From positions 248,001 to 312,000 of the forward strand of contig NZ_VTOX01000004.1 in the NCBI RefSeq assembly GCF_012184415.1: a stretch of DNA of 64,000 nucleotides, read 5' to 3'. Under the pieces are notes generated by a model that saw only the letters and a program-made list of their open reading frames with translations, ran no database searches and was not told the origin of the DNA. This stretch comes from Ramlibacter lithotrophicus (GTDB lineage Bacteria; Pseudomonadota; Gammaproteobacteria; Burkholderiales; Burkholderiaceae_C). This document shows, in pieces, positions 36,039-46,066 of the stretch. The position numbers and the translations under genes are program-made. Position 1 is the first letter of the stretch. Every line of letters begins with the position of its first letter.

Positions 36039-36949
36039 ATGCCTGGACCATCGCCGTGCCGCAGCCGGACCAGCTCGGCGAGTCGCCGTTCTGGCATCCG
36101 CGCGAGGGGCGGCTCTACTGGGTCGACATCCAGGGCCGGGCCGTGAACCGGCTCGATCCGGTCAGCGGCGCGGTGGAGCGCTGGGCGATGCCGGCGGAGC
36201 CGGGCTGCGTCGCGCCGGCGGACAGCGGCGGCCTGGTGATCGCGCTGCGCGACGGGGTCTACCGCGCGCCTGACTGGGGCGGGCAACTGCGGCTGCTCGC
36301 CCGCGCTCCCTACGACCCGGCGACCAGCCGCTTCAACGACGGCAAGGCCGATCCCGAAGGGCGGTTCTGGGCCGGCAGCCTCTACGACCCGCGCGATGCG
36401 CAGGCGGCTGCCTTGTACTGCCTGGATCTGCGCGCCGGCGCCGGGAGCATGGAGCGCAAGGTCGGCGACGCCACGGTCGCCAACGGCCTCGCCTGGTCAC
36501 CGGACGCGCGGACCATGTACTGGGCCGACACCTCGCAGCACGTGGTGTGGGCCTGGGACTGGGAGGCGGGCAGCAACGCGATGTCGAACCAGCGCGCGTT
36601 CCTGCAGTTTCCAGGCAAGCCCGGGGGCTGGAAACCGGGCGACGCCGGGTATGGCGGCCGCCCCGACGGCGCCGCCGTCGACGCGCAGGGCAATTACTGG
36701 TGCGCGATGTACGAAGGCGGCCGCGTGCTGCAGTTCGCGCCGTCCGGCCAGTTGTTGCGCGAGATTCCGGTGCCGGTGCGCTGTCCGACCATGCCCTGCT
36801 TCGGCGGCGCCGATCTCAGGACGCTGTACCTCACGTCCGCGCGCCATTCGCGGACGCCCGACGAACTGCTCGACCAGCCGCAGGCCGGCTGCGTGTTCGC
36901 GATGCAGGTGGATGTCGCAGGCCGGCCGGTCGATTTCGTGCGCGACTGA
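36035..36949 (+). CDS. SMP-30/gluconolactonase family protein
   Basis: 304 residues. Six-bladed propeller with LGESPFWHPREGRLYWVDIQ (metal-binding Glu), SRFNDGKADPEGRFWAGS (Asn/Asp), NGLAWSPDARTMYWADT (catalytic region) and GRPDGAAVDAQGNYWCAMY. It hydrolyses a sugar lactone to the aldonate; the sugar (for example arabinose, galactose or gluconate) is not determined. Coupled by ATGA to the epimerase. Confidence 0.9.
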   Translation: MNAWTIAVPQPDQLGESPFWHPREGRLYWVDIQGRAVNRLDPVSGAVERWAMPAEPGCVAPADSGGLVIALRDGVYRAPDWGGQLRLLARAPYDPATSRFNDGKADPEGRFWAGSLYDPRDAQAAALYCLDLRAGAGSMERKVGDATVANGLAWSPDARTMYWADTSQHVVWAWDWEAGSNAMSNQRAFLQFPGKPGGWKPGDAGYGGRPDGAAVDAQGNYWCAMYEGGRVLQFAPSGQLLREIPVPVRCPTMPCFGGADLRTLYLTSARHSRTPDELLDQPQAGCVFAMQVDVAGRPVDFVRD

Positions 36950-36993
36950 CCGCCGCTCGCGGGCGTGGGCCCGCTCGGGCTACCATGCTGGCC

Positions 36994-38085
36994 ATGGAGA
37001 GCATCCTCAATCCGCTCGTCGAGCGCATCCGCGCCGCGGCCGAACGCGGCACGCCGCTGCGCATCCGCGGCGGCGGCAGCAAGGACTTCTACGGCGAGCG
37101 GCTCGAAGGCGAGCTGCTGGAGACGGCGGCGCTGGCCGGCATCACCAGCTACGAGCCCACCGAACTGGTGGTCACGGCGCTCGCCGGCACGCCGCTGGCG
37201 CAGCTGGAGGCGGCGCTGGCCGGGCGCGGCCAATGCCTGCCCTTCGAACCGCCCCATTTCGGCGGCGGCGCGACCGTCGGCGGCATGGTGGCGGCCGGCC
37301 TGAGCGGGCCGGCACGCGCCAGCGCCGGCGCCGTGCGCGACTACGTGCTGGGCCTGACCATGGTCAACGGCCGCGGCGAGGTCGTCATGTTCGGCGGCCA
37401 GGTGATGAAGAACGTCGCCGGCTACGACGTGTCGCGGCTGGTGGCCGGCTCGCTGGGAACCCTCGGCCTGATCGTGGAAGTGAGCCTCAAGGTGCTGCCG
37501 GTTCCACCGGGCCAGGCGACGCTCAGGTTCGAGCTGTCGCAGGAGGAGGCGCTGCAGCGCCTGAATGCCTGGGGCGGCCAGCCGCTGCCGCTCAATGCCA
37601 GTTGCTGGGTGCGCGACGGCGGCGTCGACACGCTGTACCTGCGGCTGCGCGGCGCGGTGGCGGCGGTGGAAGCGGCGTGCCGGTCGCTGGGCGGCGAGCG
37701 CCAGGACGAGGCGCAGGTGGCCGGCGACTGGAGCCTGTGCCGCGACCAGCAATTGCCATGGTTCACGGAGCGGGCGGGACGGGACCTGTGGCGCCTGTCG
37801 GTGCCGCAGACGGCGCCGGTGCTCGACCTGCCCGAGCCGCCGCTGATCGAGTGGCACGGCGGCCAGCGCTGGGTGCGCGCCGAGCCGGGTGCGGGAGCGC
37901 AGCTGCGCGAGGCGGCGGCGCGAGCCGGCGGCCATGCGACTCTTTTCGCCGCGGGGCACCCGCCGTCGGACGGTGCCCGCTTCACGCCGCTGGCGCCGGC
38001 GCTGGCCCATATCCACCGCGAGCTGAAGCGCCAGTTCGACCCGGTCGGCATCTTCAACCGCGGCCGCCTGTATCCCGATTTCTGA
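36994..38085 (+). CDS. glcE: glycolate oxidase FAD-binding subunit
   Basis: 363 residues from ATG 36994 (an alternative ATG at 36985). FAD_binding_4 region with IRGGGSKDFYG, PFEPPHFGGGATVGGMVAAG, GEVVMFGGQVMKNVAGYDVS and LGTLGLIVEVSLKV, and the C-terminal FDPVGIFNRGRLYPDF. Together with GlcD and GlcF it oxidises glycolate to glyoxylate at the membrane. glcF follows within 6 nt, but glcD is not adjacent; upstream is the lactonase. Confidence 0.93.
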   Translation: MESILNPLVERIRAAAERGTPLRIRGGGSKDFYGERLEGELLETAALAGITSYEPTELVVTALAGTPLAQLEAALAGRGQCLPFEPPHFGGGATVGGMVAAGLSGPARASAGAVRDYVLGLTMVNGRGEVVMFGGQVMKNVAGYDVSRLVAGSLGTLGLIVEVSLKVLPVPPGQATLRFELSQEEALQRLNAWGGQPLPLNASCWVRDGGVDTLYLRLRGAVAAVEAACRSLGGERQDEAQVAGDWSLCRDQQLPWFTERAGRDLWRLSVPQTAPVLDLPEPPLIEWHGGQRWVRAEPGAGAQLREAAARAGGHATLFAAGHPPSDGARFTPLAPALAHIHRELKRQFDPVGIFNRGRLYPDF

Positions 38086-38091
38086 GCCCGC

Positions 38092-39321
38092 ATGCAAACC
38101 CACCTCAGTCCCGAGTTCGCCAACACGCCGGCCGGCCAGGAAGCCGAAGCCATCCTGCGGCGCTGCGTCCACTGCGGGTTCTGCACCGCCACCTGCCCCA
38201 CCTACCAGTTGCTCGGCGACGAGCTGGACGGCCCGCGCGGCCGCATCTACCTGATCAAGCAGGTGCTGGAAGGCGAGGTGCCCACGCGGCGCACCCAGTT
38301 GCACCTGGATAGGTGCTTGACCTGCCGCAACTGCGAGAGCACCTGCCCGAGCGGGGTCGAATACGGCCACCTGGTCGACATCGGACGGCGCATCGTCGAG
38401 GAGAAGGTGCCGCGCGGCGCCGGCGCCAGGGCCCTGCGCTGGGCGCTGAAGGAAGGCCTCACCTCGCCGCTGTTCGCGCCCGCGATGAAACTGGGACAGG
38501 CCGTGCGGCCGGTGCTGCCGGCCGTGCTGAAGAACAAGGTGCCCGCGCCGCAGGACGCCGGCCGCTGGCCGGCGCGGGAGCATCCGCGCAAGGTGCTGCT
38601 GCTGGCCGGCTGCGTGCAGCCGGCCATGGCGCCCAACATCAACGCCGCGACGGCGCGCGTGCTGGATGCCGCCGGCATCCAGACCATCGTGGCGCCGGAG
38701 GCCGGCTGCTGCGGTGCGGTGAAATTCCACCTCAACGACCAGGAAGGCGGCTTGGCGCAGATGCGCGCCAACGTCGATGCCTGGTGGCCCTGGGTCGAGA
38801 GCAGCCAGGTCGAGGCGATCGTCATGAACGCCTCCGGCTGCGGCGTCACGGTCGCCGAGTATGGCCATCACCTGCAGCACGATGCGCTCTACGCGGACAA
38901 GGCGCGCCGCATCAGCGAACTCACGCGCGACCTGAGCCAGATGCTGCCTGGCCTCGTGTCGTCGCTGCGCGGCAAGGTACGGCCCCCCGAAGGCCTGCTG
39001 GCGTTCCATCCGCCGTGCAGCCTGCAGCACGGCATGAAGCTGCGCGGCGGCGTGGAGCGGCACCTCGGCGAACTGGGGTTCCAGGTGCGGGTCGCGACGG
39101 CGGAATCGCACCTGTGCTGCGGGTCGGCGGGGACCTACTCGGTGCTGCATCCCAAGATGGCGGGCGACCTGCGCGACCGCAAGCTGGGCGTGCTCGGCGA
39201 GCTGCAGCCGCGGGCGATCATCTCGGCGAACATGGGGTGCATCACCCACCTGCAAAGCGGCACGTCGCTGCCGGTGCGGCATTGGGTGGAGGTTCTGGAC
39301 TCGGCGCTGGAATCTGCGTAG
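38092..39321 (+). CDS. glcF: glycolate oxidase iron-sulfur subunit
   Basis: 409 residues. Two 4Fe-4S motifs, CVHCGFCTATCPTY and CLTCRNCESTCPSG, then two CCG domains (EAGCCGAVKFH and HLCCGSAGTYSVLH) for a further cluster. Passes electrons from the glycolate oxidase flavin to the membrane. Last gene of its unit; followed by a hairpin-rich repeat. Confidence 0.95.
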   Translation: MQTHLSPEFANTPAGQEAEAILRRCVHCGFCTATCPTYQLLGDELDGPRGRIYLIKQVLEGEVPTRRTQLHLDRCLTCRNCESTCPSGVEYGHLVDIGRRIVEEKVPRGAGARALRWALKEGLTSPLFAPAMKLGQAVRPVLPAVLKNKVPAPQDAGRWPAREHPRKVLLLAGCVQPAMAPNINAATARVLDAAGIQTIVAPEAGCCGAVKFHLNDQEGGLAQMRANVDAWWPWVESSQVEAIVMNASGCGVTVAEYGHHLQHDALYADKARRISELTRDLSQMLPGLVSSLRGKVRPPEGLLAFHPPCSLQHGMKLRGGVERHLGELGFQVRVATAESHLCCGSAGTYSVLHPKMAGDLRDRKLGVLGELQPRAIISANMGCITHLQSGTSLPVRHWVEVLDSALESA

Positions 39322-39332
39322 CGGGGGGAAAC

Positions 39333-39456
39333 CCAACAGCCCAACGCAGAGGCCGCAAAGGTTACGCAGAAGCCGCAGAGAATTCAATGAGAGAAAGGGG
39401 AGAAGAAATCTCCTTCATCTTTCTGTCCTTTCTGCGGCTTCTGCGTTCGGCTGTTG
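39333..39456. repeat. long imperfect inverted repeat of CGCAGAAGCC type
   Basis: Arms 39333-39360 (CCAACAGCCCAACGCAGAGG..) and 39428-39456 (complement of CCAACAGCCGAACGCAGAAG..), with an internal copy CGCAGAAGCCGCAGAG near 39366. A related shorter hairpin is at 42911-42946. Fills most of the gap between glcF and the convergent transporter gene and may terminate both. Confidence 0.75.
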
Positions 39457-39465
39457 GCTCTTCAC

Positions 39466-40395
39466 CTACGCACGCTCCGGCCGAGGCTGCCGATCCGGCC
39501 ACGCCGACCACGCCGCGGCGGCCAGGATCAGCAGCCCGCCGACCACCACCTGCTGCGTCAGTTCCGCCGCGCCCAGCGCCACCGACGACAGGCTGGCAAA
39601 CACCACCTCCGACAGCATGATCAACGCCGTCGTGTGGGCGTTCAGCCGCGACGCGCCGTACTGCAGCGCCACGTTGCTGGCCAGGAACCCCAGGCTCAGC
39701 GCGAGGCCCAGCCACCACGAGGAACGGATCGCCTCCGGTGCGGTCACGAAGCCCTGGTGCAGCCCGACTGCCGCAGCCGCCCCGGCCAGCAGCGCGCCGC
39801 CGACGAACATCGCCAGCACGCGCGACTCGGCCGGCACGCGCTGCAGCTTGCGCAGCATGATGTTGTTCAGGGCAAAGCTGAACCCTCCCGCCAGCGCCAG
39901 CCAGTCGGCCAGCGTTTCCGGGACCGGCCAGGGCGTGCCCGGCGTCTTCAGCACCACCGCCACGCCGGCCATCGCCAGCAGCATGCGGAACAGCGAGATC
40001 GGCGTCGGCTTCTCCCCCAGCAGCAGCCACGCCAGCAGCACGGTCCAGGCCGGCATCAGGTAGAACAGCAGCACGACGCGGACCACGTCGCCCACGGTCA
40101 CCGCCCAGTTGAAGCCGACGTTGGTCATGCCGGCCGCCGCCGCGAGCACCCAGACGACCGGCTGCGCGAACAACGCGCGCCACGCGCCGGGGCGCACGGC
40201 CAGCAGCACGATCACCGACAGCACGTAGACCAGCGCCGTGGCCAGCAGCGGGTGCAGCCCGGCGGCCTGCAACTGGCGGAACGGCCACCACGAGATCCCC
40301 CAGACGAAGCCATTGAGCACCAGCGCCAGCACGGGCAGCAGCGAGCGGGCGCCCGCCGCCGCGGGCGGCGCAGCTCCTTCTGCCGCCCTAGCCAT
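39466..40395 (-). CDS. EamA/DMT-family transporter
   Basis: 309 residues with ten hydrophobic spans in two EamA repeats: LVLNGFVWGISWWPFRQLQA at the first span, LPAWTVLLAWLLLGEKPT-type end of repeat one (written here as PAWTVLLAWLLLGEKP) and ALIMLSEVVFASLSSVALG in repeat two. Probable metabolite exporter; substrate unknown. Its ATG overlaps the end of lplT by 8 nt, so the two are co-transcribed. Confidence 0.88.
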   Translation of the reverse strand: MARAAEGAAPPAAAGARSLLPVLALVLNGFVWGISWWPFRQLQAAGLHPLLATALVYVLSVIVLLAVRPGAWRALFAQPVVWVLAAAAGMTNVGFNWAVTVGDVVRVVLLFYLMPAWTVLLAWLLLGEKPTPISLFRMLLAMAGVAVVLKTPGTPWPVPETLADWLALAGGFSFALNNIMLRKLQRVPAESRVLAMFVGGALLAGAAAAVGLHQGFVTAPEAIRSSWWLGLALSLGFLASNVALQYGASRLNAHTTALIMLSEVVFASLSSVALGAAELTQQVVVGGLLILAAAAWSAWPDRQPRPERA

Positions 40396-41671
40396 GCGGG
40401 TTGTCGTGGCGCGCGATCTTGAGCAGGTGCTCGACCTCGTCCCGGTAATTGACGCAGTTGCTGCGATGCCAGCGCTGGATGATCCACATCACCCCGGCGA
40501 CCACGAGGCCGAAGGCCGTGATGGCGCCGAATGCCGACAGGCCCATGCCGGTGGACAGGCTGTAGAACGCGCCGAGGCCCAGGATGCAGGCCTGCTCGTT
40601 GAAGTTCTGCACGGCGATGGAACGGCCGGCGCCCATCAGGTTGTGGCCGCGGTGCTGCAGCAGCGCGTTCATCGGCACCACCATGAAGCCGCCGATCGCG
40701 CCCAGCAGGATCAGGAACGGGGCGGCCACCCAGACGTTGCCGATGAAATTCATCAGGATCACCAGCACGCCCATGAGGATGCCCAGGGGCATTACGCTGG
40801 TCGCCATGTCCAGCCGCATCCGCATCGACGCCACCACCGCCCCGACGGCCGTGCCCAGCGCGACGACGCCCGACAATGCCGACGCCTGGGTGGTGCTGTA
40901 GCTCAGTGCCGCCGCGCTCCACGCCAGGATGATGTAGCGCAGGTTGCCGCTGACGCCCCAGATCAGCGTCGTGGTGGCCAGCGAGATCTGGCCCAGCTTG
41001 TCGCGCCACAGTCGCGAGTTGCAGGTCCAGAAGTCCGGCACCAGGTGCAGCAGGTTGGCCGGCATCGGCCGCATCTCGACGCCCGTATGCGGGATGCGCA
41101 GGTTGAACCAGGCCGCCAGCGCGTAGATGAAGATCAGCACGAAGATGGCGGCTTCGGGCGCCGTGTCCAGGCCGGTATCGACCAGCGGCAGGTCGATCGC
41201 CAGCATCTGGCTGGCCAGCGCCTGCCCCACGAGTTGCCCGCCCAGCAGGATGCCCAGGATGATCGACGCGATGGTGAGGCCCTCGATCCAGCCGTTGGCC
41301 TTGACCAGCTGCGATGCCGGCAGCAGTTCCGTGAGGATGCCGTACTTGGCCGGCGAATAGGCCGCCGCGCCGAGGCCCACGACCGCGTAGGCGAGCAGGG
41401 GATGGAGCCCGAACAGCATCAGCAGGCAGCCCGCCACCTTGATCGCGTTGCTGATGAACATCACGTTGCCCTTGGGCATCGAGTCAGCGAAGGCGCCCAC
41501 GAAGGGAGCCAGCACCACGTAGAAAAGGGCGAACATCGGCACCAGGGCGGCCCGCTGCCATTCGGCGGCGCCGCTGGTGCGCAGCAGTTCCACGGCGGCC
41601 ACGAACAACGCGTTGTCGGCCAACGACGAGAAGAACTGGGCCGACATGATCGTGTAGAAACCGCGCTTCAT
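40388..41671 (-). CDS. lplT: lysophospholipid transporter
   Basis: 427 residues from ATG 41671 ([20 protein letters not shown]); the frame opens 46 codons earlier but those residues lack sense. Major-facilitator protein with about 12 spans; [17 protein letters not shown] and [19 protein letters not shown] are typical of LplT. It flips lysophospholipids across the inner membrane for re-acylation. Divergent from alr, with 131 bp between. Confidence 0.92.
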   Translation of the reverse strand: MKRGFYTIMSAQFFSSLADNALFVAAVELLRTSGAAEWQRAALVPMFALFYVVLAPFVGAFADSMPKGNVMFISNAIKVAGCLLMLFGLHPLLAYAVVGLGAAAYSPAKYGILTELLPASQLVKANGWIEGLTIASIILGILLGGQLVGQALASQMLAIDLPLVDTGLDTAPEAAIFVLIFIYALAAWFNLRIPHTGVEMRPMPANLLHLVPDFWTCNSRLWRDKLGQISLATTTLIWGVSGNLRYIILAWSAAALSYSTTQASALSGVVALGTAVGAVVASMRMRLDMATSVMPLGILMGVLVILMNFIGNVWVAAPFLILLGAIGGFMVVPMNALLQHRGHNLMGAGRSIAVQNFNEQACILGLGAFYSLSTGMGLSAFGAITAFGLVVAGVMWIIQRWHRSNCVNYRDEVEHLLKIARHDNPHG

Positions 41672-41802
41672 TGGCTGCCGTGGCCGCGCATCAGCCTCCT
41701 GATGGCGAGAGTTTGGGGGAGGTGCTCCAGGTTGGTCGAAGGTTATATCACGCTGCCGAGTGCGAAAATCGCGCTCCTCCACCCCCCGCCAGCCCAGACC
41801 CC

Positions 41803-42897
41803 ATGCCACGCCCGATCCAGGCCACCATCCACACCGCCGCGCTGCGCCACAACCTCGACCGGATGCGCCGTGCGGCGCCCGGCGCCAAGGTGTGGGCGGT
41901 CGTCAAGGCCAACGCCTACGGCCACGGCATCGAGCGCGCGTTCGAGGGGCTGCGCGGCGCCGACGGCTTCGCCCTCCTGGACCTGGACGAGGCCCAGCGC
42001 GTGCGGGCGCTGGGCTGGCGCGGGCCCATCCTGCTGCTGGAAGGCGTGTTCGAGGCACGCGACCTCGAACTGTGTTCGCGGCTGGGCCTGTGGCACACGG
42101 TGCACTGTGACGAGCAGATCGACATGCTGGCGATGCACAAGACCCACGTGCCGCATCGCGTGTTCCTCAAGCTGAATTCGGGAATGAACCGGCTGGGTTT
42201 CGCGCCGCAGCGCCTGCGCGCGGCCTGGACCCGCCTGGCCGCCTTGCCGCAGGTGGACGAAATCTCGTTCGTCACGCACTTCAGCGACGCCGACGCGGCG
42301 GGCGGGATCGAGGCGCAGCTGGCGGTGTTCGACGAAGCGACGCGCGACCTGCCGGGCGAGCGTTCGCTGTCCAACAGTGCGGCCTCGCTGCGCCACGGCG
42401 GCGATGCGGCGGCGCGGGGGGACTGGATCCGCCCCGGCATTGCCGTGTACGGCAGCGCGCCCGACGCGCCCGAGCACGACATCGCGCACTGGGGCCTGCA
42501 GCCGACGATGACGCTGGCGACCCGGATCATCGCCGTGCAGCAGCTGCAACGCGGGGACACCGTGGGTTACGGTTCGAGCTTCACCGCACCCGGGCCGCTG
42601 CGCATCGGCGTCGCCGCGTGCGGCTACGCGGACGGCTACCCGCGGCATTGCGGCACCGGCACGCCGGTGCTGGTGGAGGGCGTGCGCACGCGCCTGATCG
42701 GCCGGGTGAGCATGGACATGATCGCGGTCGACCTGAGCGCGGTGGCGCAGGCCGGCTTCGGCAGCGAAGTGACGCTGTGGGGCCGCTCCGGCAACGGCGC
42801 CGTCCTGGCGATCGACGAACCGGCGCAGGCCGCCGGCACCCTGGGCTACGAGTTGATGTGCGCGCTGGCGCAGCGGGTGCCGGTGGTGGTGGAGTAG
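41803..42897 (+). CDS. alr: alanine racemase
   Basis: 364 residues. PLP-lysine motif [18 protein letters not shown] near the start, [10 protein letters not shown], and the second catalytic Tyr in [17 protein letters not shown] with [13 protein letters not shown] and [12 protein letters not shown]. Makes D-alanine for peptidoglycan. Full length. Confidence 0.96.
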   Translation: MPRPIQATIHTAALRHNLDRMRRAAPGAKVWAVVKANAYGHGIERAFEGLRGADGFALLDLDEAQRVRALGWRGPILLLEGVFEARDLELCSRLGLWHTVHCDEQIDMLAMHKTHVPHRVFLKLNSGMNRLGFAPQRLRAAWTRLAALPQVDEISFVTHFSDADAAGGIEAQLAVFDEATRDLPGERSLSNSAASLRHGGDAAARGDWIRPGIAVYGSAPDAPEHDIAHWGLQPTMTLATRIIAVQQLQRGDTVGYGSSFTAPGPLRIGVAACGYADGYPRHCGTGTPVLVEGVRTRLIGRVSMDMIAVDLSAVAQAGFGSEVTLWGRSGNGAVLAIDEPAQAAGTLGYELMCALAQRVPVVVE

Positions 42898-42910
42898 TTG
42901 GTCAGAAAAC

Positions 42911-42946
42911 CCAACAGCCGAACGCAGAAGCCGGCGGCTTCTGCGT
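42911..42946. repeat. short hairpin copy of the CGCAGAAGCC repeat
   Basis: CCAACAGCCG then ACGCAGAAGCC, GGC loop, GGCTTCTGCGT. Perfect 11-bp stem sharing sequence with 39333-39456. Sits between convergent alr and a DMT gene. Confidence 0.8.
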
Positions 42947-42966
42947 ACGGATGTCCGCTCCCGGAC

Positions 42967-43869
42967 TCAGACCCGCTTCCGCATTCCCAGCGCCATCACC
43001 GCGCCGACCACGATCAGCGCGCCGGCCACCTGCACCGGCGCGATCGCCTGTCCCAGCAGCAGCCAGCCGAGCACCAGCGCGAACACCGGCTCCACGTTCA
43101 TGATCGCCGAGTTGCCGACGACGCCCAGCTTCGGCAGCACGGTGAACATGATCGTGAAGCCGCTGCCGTAGAGGAACGTCAGCGCGGCCAGTCCCCACCA
43201 GCCGGCGGCGGCGGTGGGCAGGTGGAAGCCGCCTTGCAGCGCCACGCTGACCAGCGCCACCATGCCGGCCACGGTCATGGTGGTGGCGGTGCGCACGCGG
43301 CCGTCCAGGTCGGCCGCCTCGTGCTGCGTGATCACCATGGCGAGCCCGAAGGTGGCCGCCGCCGCCAGCGCGAAGCCCACGCCGGCGCCGATGCGAGCCC
43401 ACTGGCCGGCCGCGCCCAGGCCGGAGGCGGCGCCGAAGACGTCCAGCGCGAGCGCCAGCCCGGCCAGGATCACCGGCATCGCGATCAGCAGCGGCCGCTC
43501 GACCGGGTGCCGGTAGATCAGCCAGGCCCACAATGCGATCCAGATCGGGTAGGTGTTGAACGCCAGCAGCGCCAGCGCCACCGGCAGCCGCGCCACCGAC
43601 GAATACAGGAACAGGCTCTGGAAGCCCACCAGCAGCCCGATCAGCGGCAGGAAGCGCTTGTGCCGCGCTGTGAACCGCAACTGCACCTGCTGCACGCCGA
43701 TCAGCACCATCAGCACGATGGCCGTGACGCCGCTGCGGAACACCACCGCCGTCGCGACGTCGGCGCCGTGGTTGAACGCGATGCGCGCCGCCACGTGGTT
43801 CGCGCCCATCACCAGCGCGATGAGCAGCAGCGTGGCGAACGCCGTCGTCGTGAGGGCCCGGCCCTGCAT
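42967..43869 (-). CDS. EamA/DMT-family transporter
   Basis: 300 residues, ten spans. LLIALVMGANHVAARIAFNH near the N-terminus, SLFLYSSVARLPVALALLAF, and MNVEPVFALVLGWLLLGQAI at the end are standard EamA features. The ATG shares one base with the panE-like stop (TGATG), so it is the last gene of that operon. Substrate unknown. Confidence 0.9.
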   Translation of the reverse strand: MQGRALTTTAFATLLLIALVMGANHVAARIAFNHGADVATAVVFRSGVTAIVLMVLIGVQQVQLRFTARHKRFLPLIGLLVGFQSLFLYSSVARLPVALALLAFNTYPIWIALWAWLIYRHPVERPLLIAMPVILAGLALALDVFGAASGLGAAGQWARIGAGVGFALAAAATFGLAMVITQHEAADLDGRVRTATTMTVAGMVALVSVALQGGFHLPTAAAGWWGLAALTFLYGSGFTIMFTVLPKLGVVGNSAIMNVEPVFALVLGWLLLGQAIAPVQVAGALIVVGAVMALGMRKRV

Positions 43870-44843
43870 CAGTACAGGCCGCGCACGCGCGCGTGCAGGC
43901 GGGCCATCCCGAGCAGCGCGTCGGTGAACGGCGTCGCGACGCCGGTGAGCACGCCCAGTTCCTTGACCACCGTGACCAGCGCGTCGAGTTCCACCGGCTT
44001 GCCGGCTTCGACGTCCTGCAGCATCGAGGTCTTGAAGGCGCCCAGCTTCAGGGTGACCTGGTGCCGGTCCTCTGGCCGCTGGTCGATCGGGATGCCGATG
44101 CGCGCGCCGATCTCCCTGGCTTCCAGCATCACGCTGCTGACGAAGCCGCGCACCAGGTCGTCGCCGAGGATCAGGTCGCTGGTCGCGCCGGTCAGCGCGC
44201 TCACCGGGTTGATCGTCATGTTGCCCCACAGCTTGAACCAGATGTCGCGCTGGATCTGCTCCGACAGCACCGTCTCCAGGCCGGCGCCCTGCAGGAGCGC
44301 GACGAGCCGCTGGACACGCCCGGTCTGCTCGCCCGACGGCTCGCCCACGATCAGCCGGCCGCCGAAATGATGGCGGGCCTCGCCCGGTGCATCGACCGAG
44401 CAGCTCGCGTGCACGACGCAGCCGACGACGCTGGACGCGGGGATCGCCCGCGCGATGCTGCCGCCCGGGTCCACCGCCTGCAGCCGCGTGCCGGCGAAGC
44501 GCCCGCCGAAGCCGTCGAAGAACCACCATGGCACGCCGTTCATGGCCGTGAGCACGATCGTCGATGGACCGAGCAGCGGCGCCACCGACGCGGCGACCTG
44601 CGCCAAGGCCGGCGCCTTGACGGCGACGACGACCAGGTCCTGCACGCCGAGCTCGCGCGCATCGGCGCTGGCGCGCACCGGCATCGTCGCCGTGCCGGCT
44701 GCCGAGTGCAGGGTGAGGCCGCGGCCACGCAAGGCGTGAAGCGTCGCGCCGCGCGCCAGCACGGCCAGTTCGCTGCCGGCCTGCGCCAGCTTCACGCCCA
44801 TCCAGCCGCCGATGGCGCCGGCGCCGACGATGCAGGCCTTCAT
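43869..44843 (-). CDS. panE: ketopantoate reductase family protein (2-dehydropantoate 2-reductase)
   Basis: 324 residues. NADPH-binding [20 protein letters not shown], catalytic-type Lys in WFKLWGNMTINPVSALTGAT, and a C-terminal helical domain with IPIDQRPEDRHQ and KLGAFKTSMLQDVEAGKPVE. Likely reduces 2-dehydropantoate, though paralogues act on other 2-oxoacids. Overlaps hpaI by one base and the transporter by one base. Confidence 0.85.
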   Translation of the reverse strand: MKACIVGAGAIGGWMGVKLAQAGSELAVLARGATLHALRGRGLTLHSAAGTATMPVRASADARELGVQDLVVVAVKAPALAQVAASVAPLLGPSTIVLTAMNGVPWWFFDGFGGRFAGTRLQAVDPGGSIARAIPASSVVGCVVHASCSVDAPGEARHHFGGRLIVGEPSGEQTGRVQRLVALLQGAGLETVLSEQIQRDIWFKLWGNMTINPVSALTGATSDLILGDDLVRGFVSSVMLEAREIGARIGIPIDQRPEDRHQVTLKLGAFKTSMLQDVEAGKPVELDALVTVVKELGVLTGVATPFTDALLGMARLHARVRGLY

Positions 44844-45634
44844 CAGGCTTGCGGCGCGGGGCTCTTGAAGCGGGCTGCCAGTTGCGTCGTGGCCCGGGCC
44901 AGGAGGTTGTTGTCCAGGCCGACGGCGACGAAGGTGGCGCCGAGTTCCAGATAGCGCCGCGCCAGGCCCTCGTCGGGCGTCAGGATGCCGGCGGCCTTGC
45001 CGGTCTTCACGATGCGGCGGATCGCGTCCTCGATCGCCTGCTGCACCTGCGGATGTCCCCAGTTGCCGACGTGCCCCAGCGAAGCGGCGAGGTCGGACGG
45101 CCCGATGAAGATGCCGTCGATGCCGTCGATCGCCGCCATGGCTTCGATGTTGTCCAGGGCGGTGCGGGTCTCGGCCTGCACCAGCAGGCAGACCTGCGCG
45201 TTGGCCTCCTTCGCGTAGTCCGGATACCGGCCCCAGCGCGACGCGCGGGCGCCGCCGACGCCGCGGATGCCTTGCGGCGGATAGCGCATCGCCTGCACCA
45301 GCTCCTGCGCCTGCTGCGGCGTGTCGACCATGGGCACCAGCAGCGTCTGGATGCCGAGGTCGAGGAACTGCTTGATGATCGCCGTGCCGCCGACGCCGTG
45401 GCCCACCGGCACGCGGGCGATGGCGTGGCTGCCGGGATAGCCGGCGATCACCTGCGCCTGCTGCAGGATGCTGCGCAAGTCGTTGGGCGAGTGCTCGCCA
45501 TCGATCAGCAGCCAGTCGAAGCCGGCGCCGGCGCAGATCTCGGTCACGTAGTGGTCGGCCAGGCCGAGCCAGAGGCCGATCTGGGCGCGCCGCTGCGCGA
45601 GCGCCTGCTTGAAGGGATTCACGGGTGTCTGCAT
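44843..45634 (-). CDS. HpcH/HpaI aldolase family protein
   Basis: 263 residues from ATG 45634. [34 protein letters not shown], metal-binding Glu in [13 protein letters not shown] and [13 protein letters not shown] are the family motifs. Class II pyruvate aldolase that cleaves 4-hydroxy-2-oxo acids. With the CHMI-like gene 4 nt away it suggests aromatic-acid degradation, but only parts of that pathway are present. Confidence 0.9.
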   Translation of the reverse strand: MQTPVNPFKQALAQRRAQIGLWLGLADHYVTEICAGAGFDWLLIDGEHSPNDLRSILQQAQVIAGYPGSHAIARVPVGHGVGGTAIIKQFLDLGIQTLLVPMVDTPQQAQELVQAMRYPPQGIRGVGGARASRWGRYPDYAKEANAQVCLLVQAETRTALDNIEAMAAIDGIDGIFIGPSDLAASLGHVGNWGHPQVQQAIEDAIRRIVKTGKAAGILTPDEGLARRYLELGATFVAVGLDNNLLARATTQLAARFKSPAPQA

Positions 45635-45638
45635 GGGG

Positions 45639-46040
45639 TCACCGGGGAAAGAGTGGGTTGATGTTGTTCTGCTTGCCGTCGTACACGGCGGGAGCATCGT
45701 CGATCTGCAGCGTCATGCCGAGCAGCCGCCGCTCGGACAATGGCGCGAAGTGGGCCCTGGCCGCCGCCAGCAGGCCGTCGCCCACCCGCTGCTTCACGGC
45801 GTCGGAACGTCCCGGCGCCATCCTCACGTTCAGGTACACGAAGGCGTAGTCGCGCTGGCTGTCGGCCACCGCGTAGTGCGCCGCCGGATAGGCGTACACC
45901 CGGGTGGCCCCGGTCGGAAACAGCTGCTGGCCGGCGTCGTCGCGCACCGCCAGCATGGTGTCGCACAGCGTGCGGCACAAGGCCGTCATGTCGGTTTCGG
46001 GTTCGAGATTGGCCGTGTAGAGGATGACGAGGTGCGGCAT
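45639..46040 (-). CDS. CHMI-like isomerase (5-carboxymethyl-2-hydroxymuconate delta-isomerase family)
   Basis: 133 residues. [13 protein letters not shown] provides the N-terminal Pro used as catalytic base in this tautomerase-fold family, and [20 protein letters not shown] the second strand and helix. Lies 4 nt upstream of the HpaI-type aldolase in the same operon, supporting a ring-cleavage context. Confidence 0.8.
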   Translation of the reverse strand: MPHLVILYTANLEPETDMTALCRTLCDTMLAVRDDAGQQLFPTGATRVYAYPAAHYAVADSQRDYAFVYLNVRMAPGRSDAVKQRVGDGLLAAARAHFAPLSERRLLGMTLQIDDAPAVYDGKQNNINPLFPR

Positions 46041-46066
46041 GGGCGGATCGAAGTGGCGCCGTGAGC

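Noticed and set aside
36694-39387. 897-codon minus-strand frame across glcEF
   Set aside because: Arg/Ala/His-rich translation typical of the antisense of a high-G+C gene; glcE and glcF on the other strand have full family motifs.
39333-39456. CRISPR-like repeat array
   Set aside because: The short repeated CGCAGA words are not evenly spaced and form inverted, not direct, repeats.
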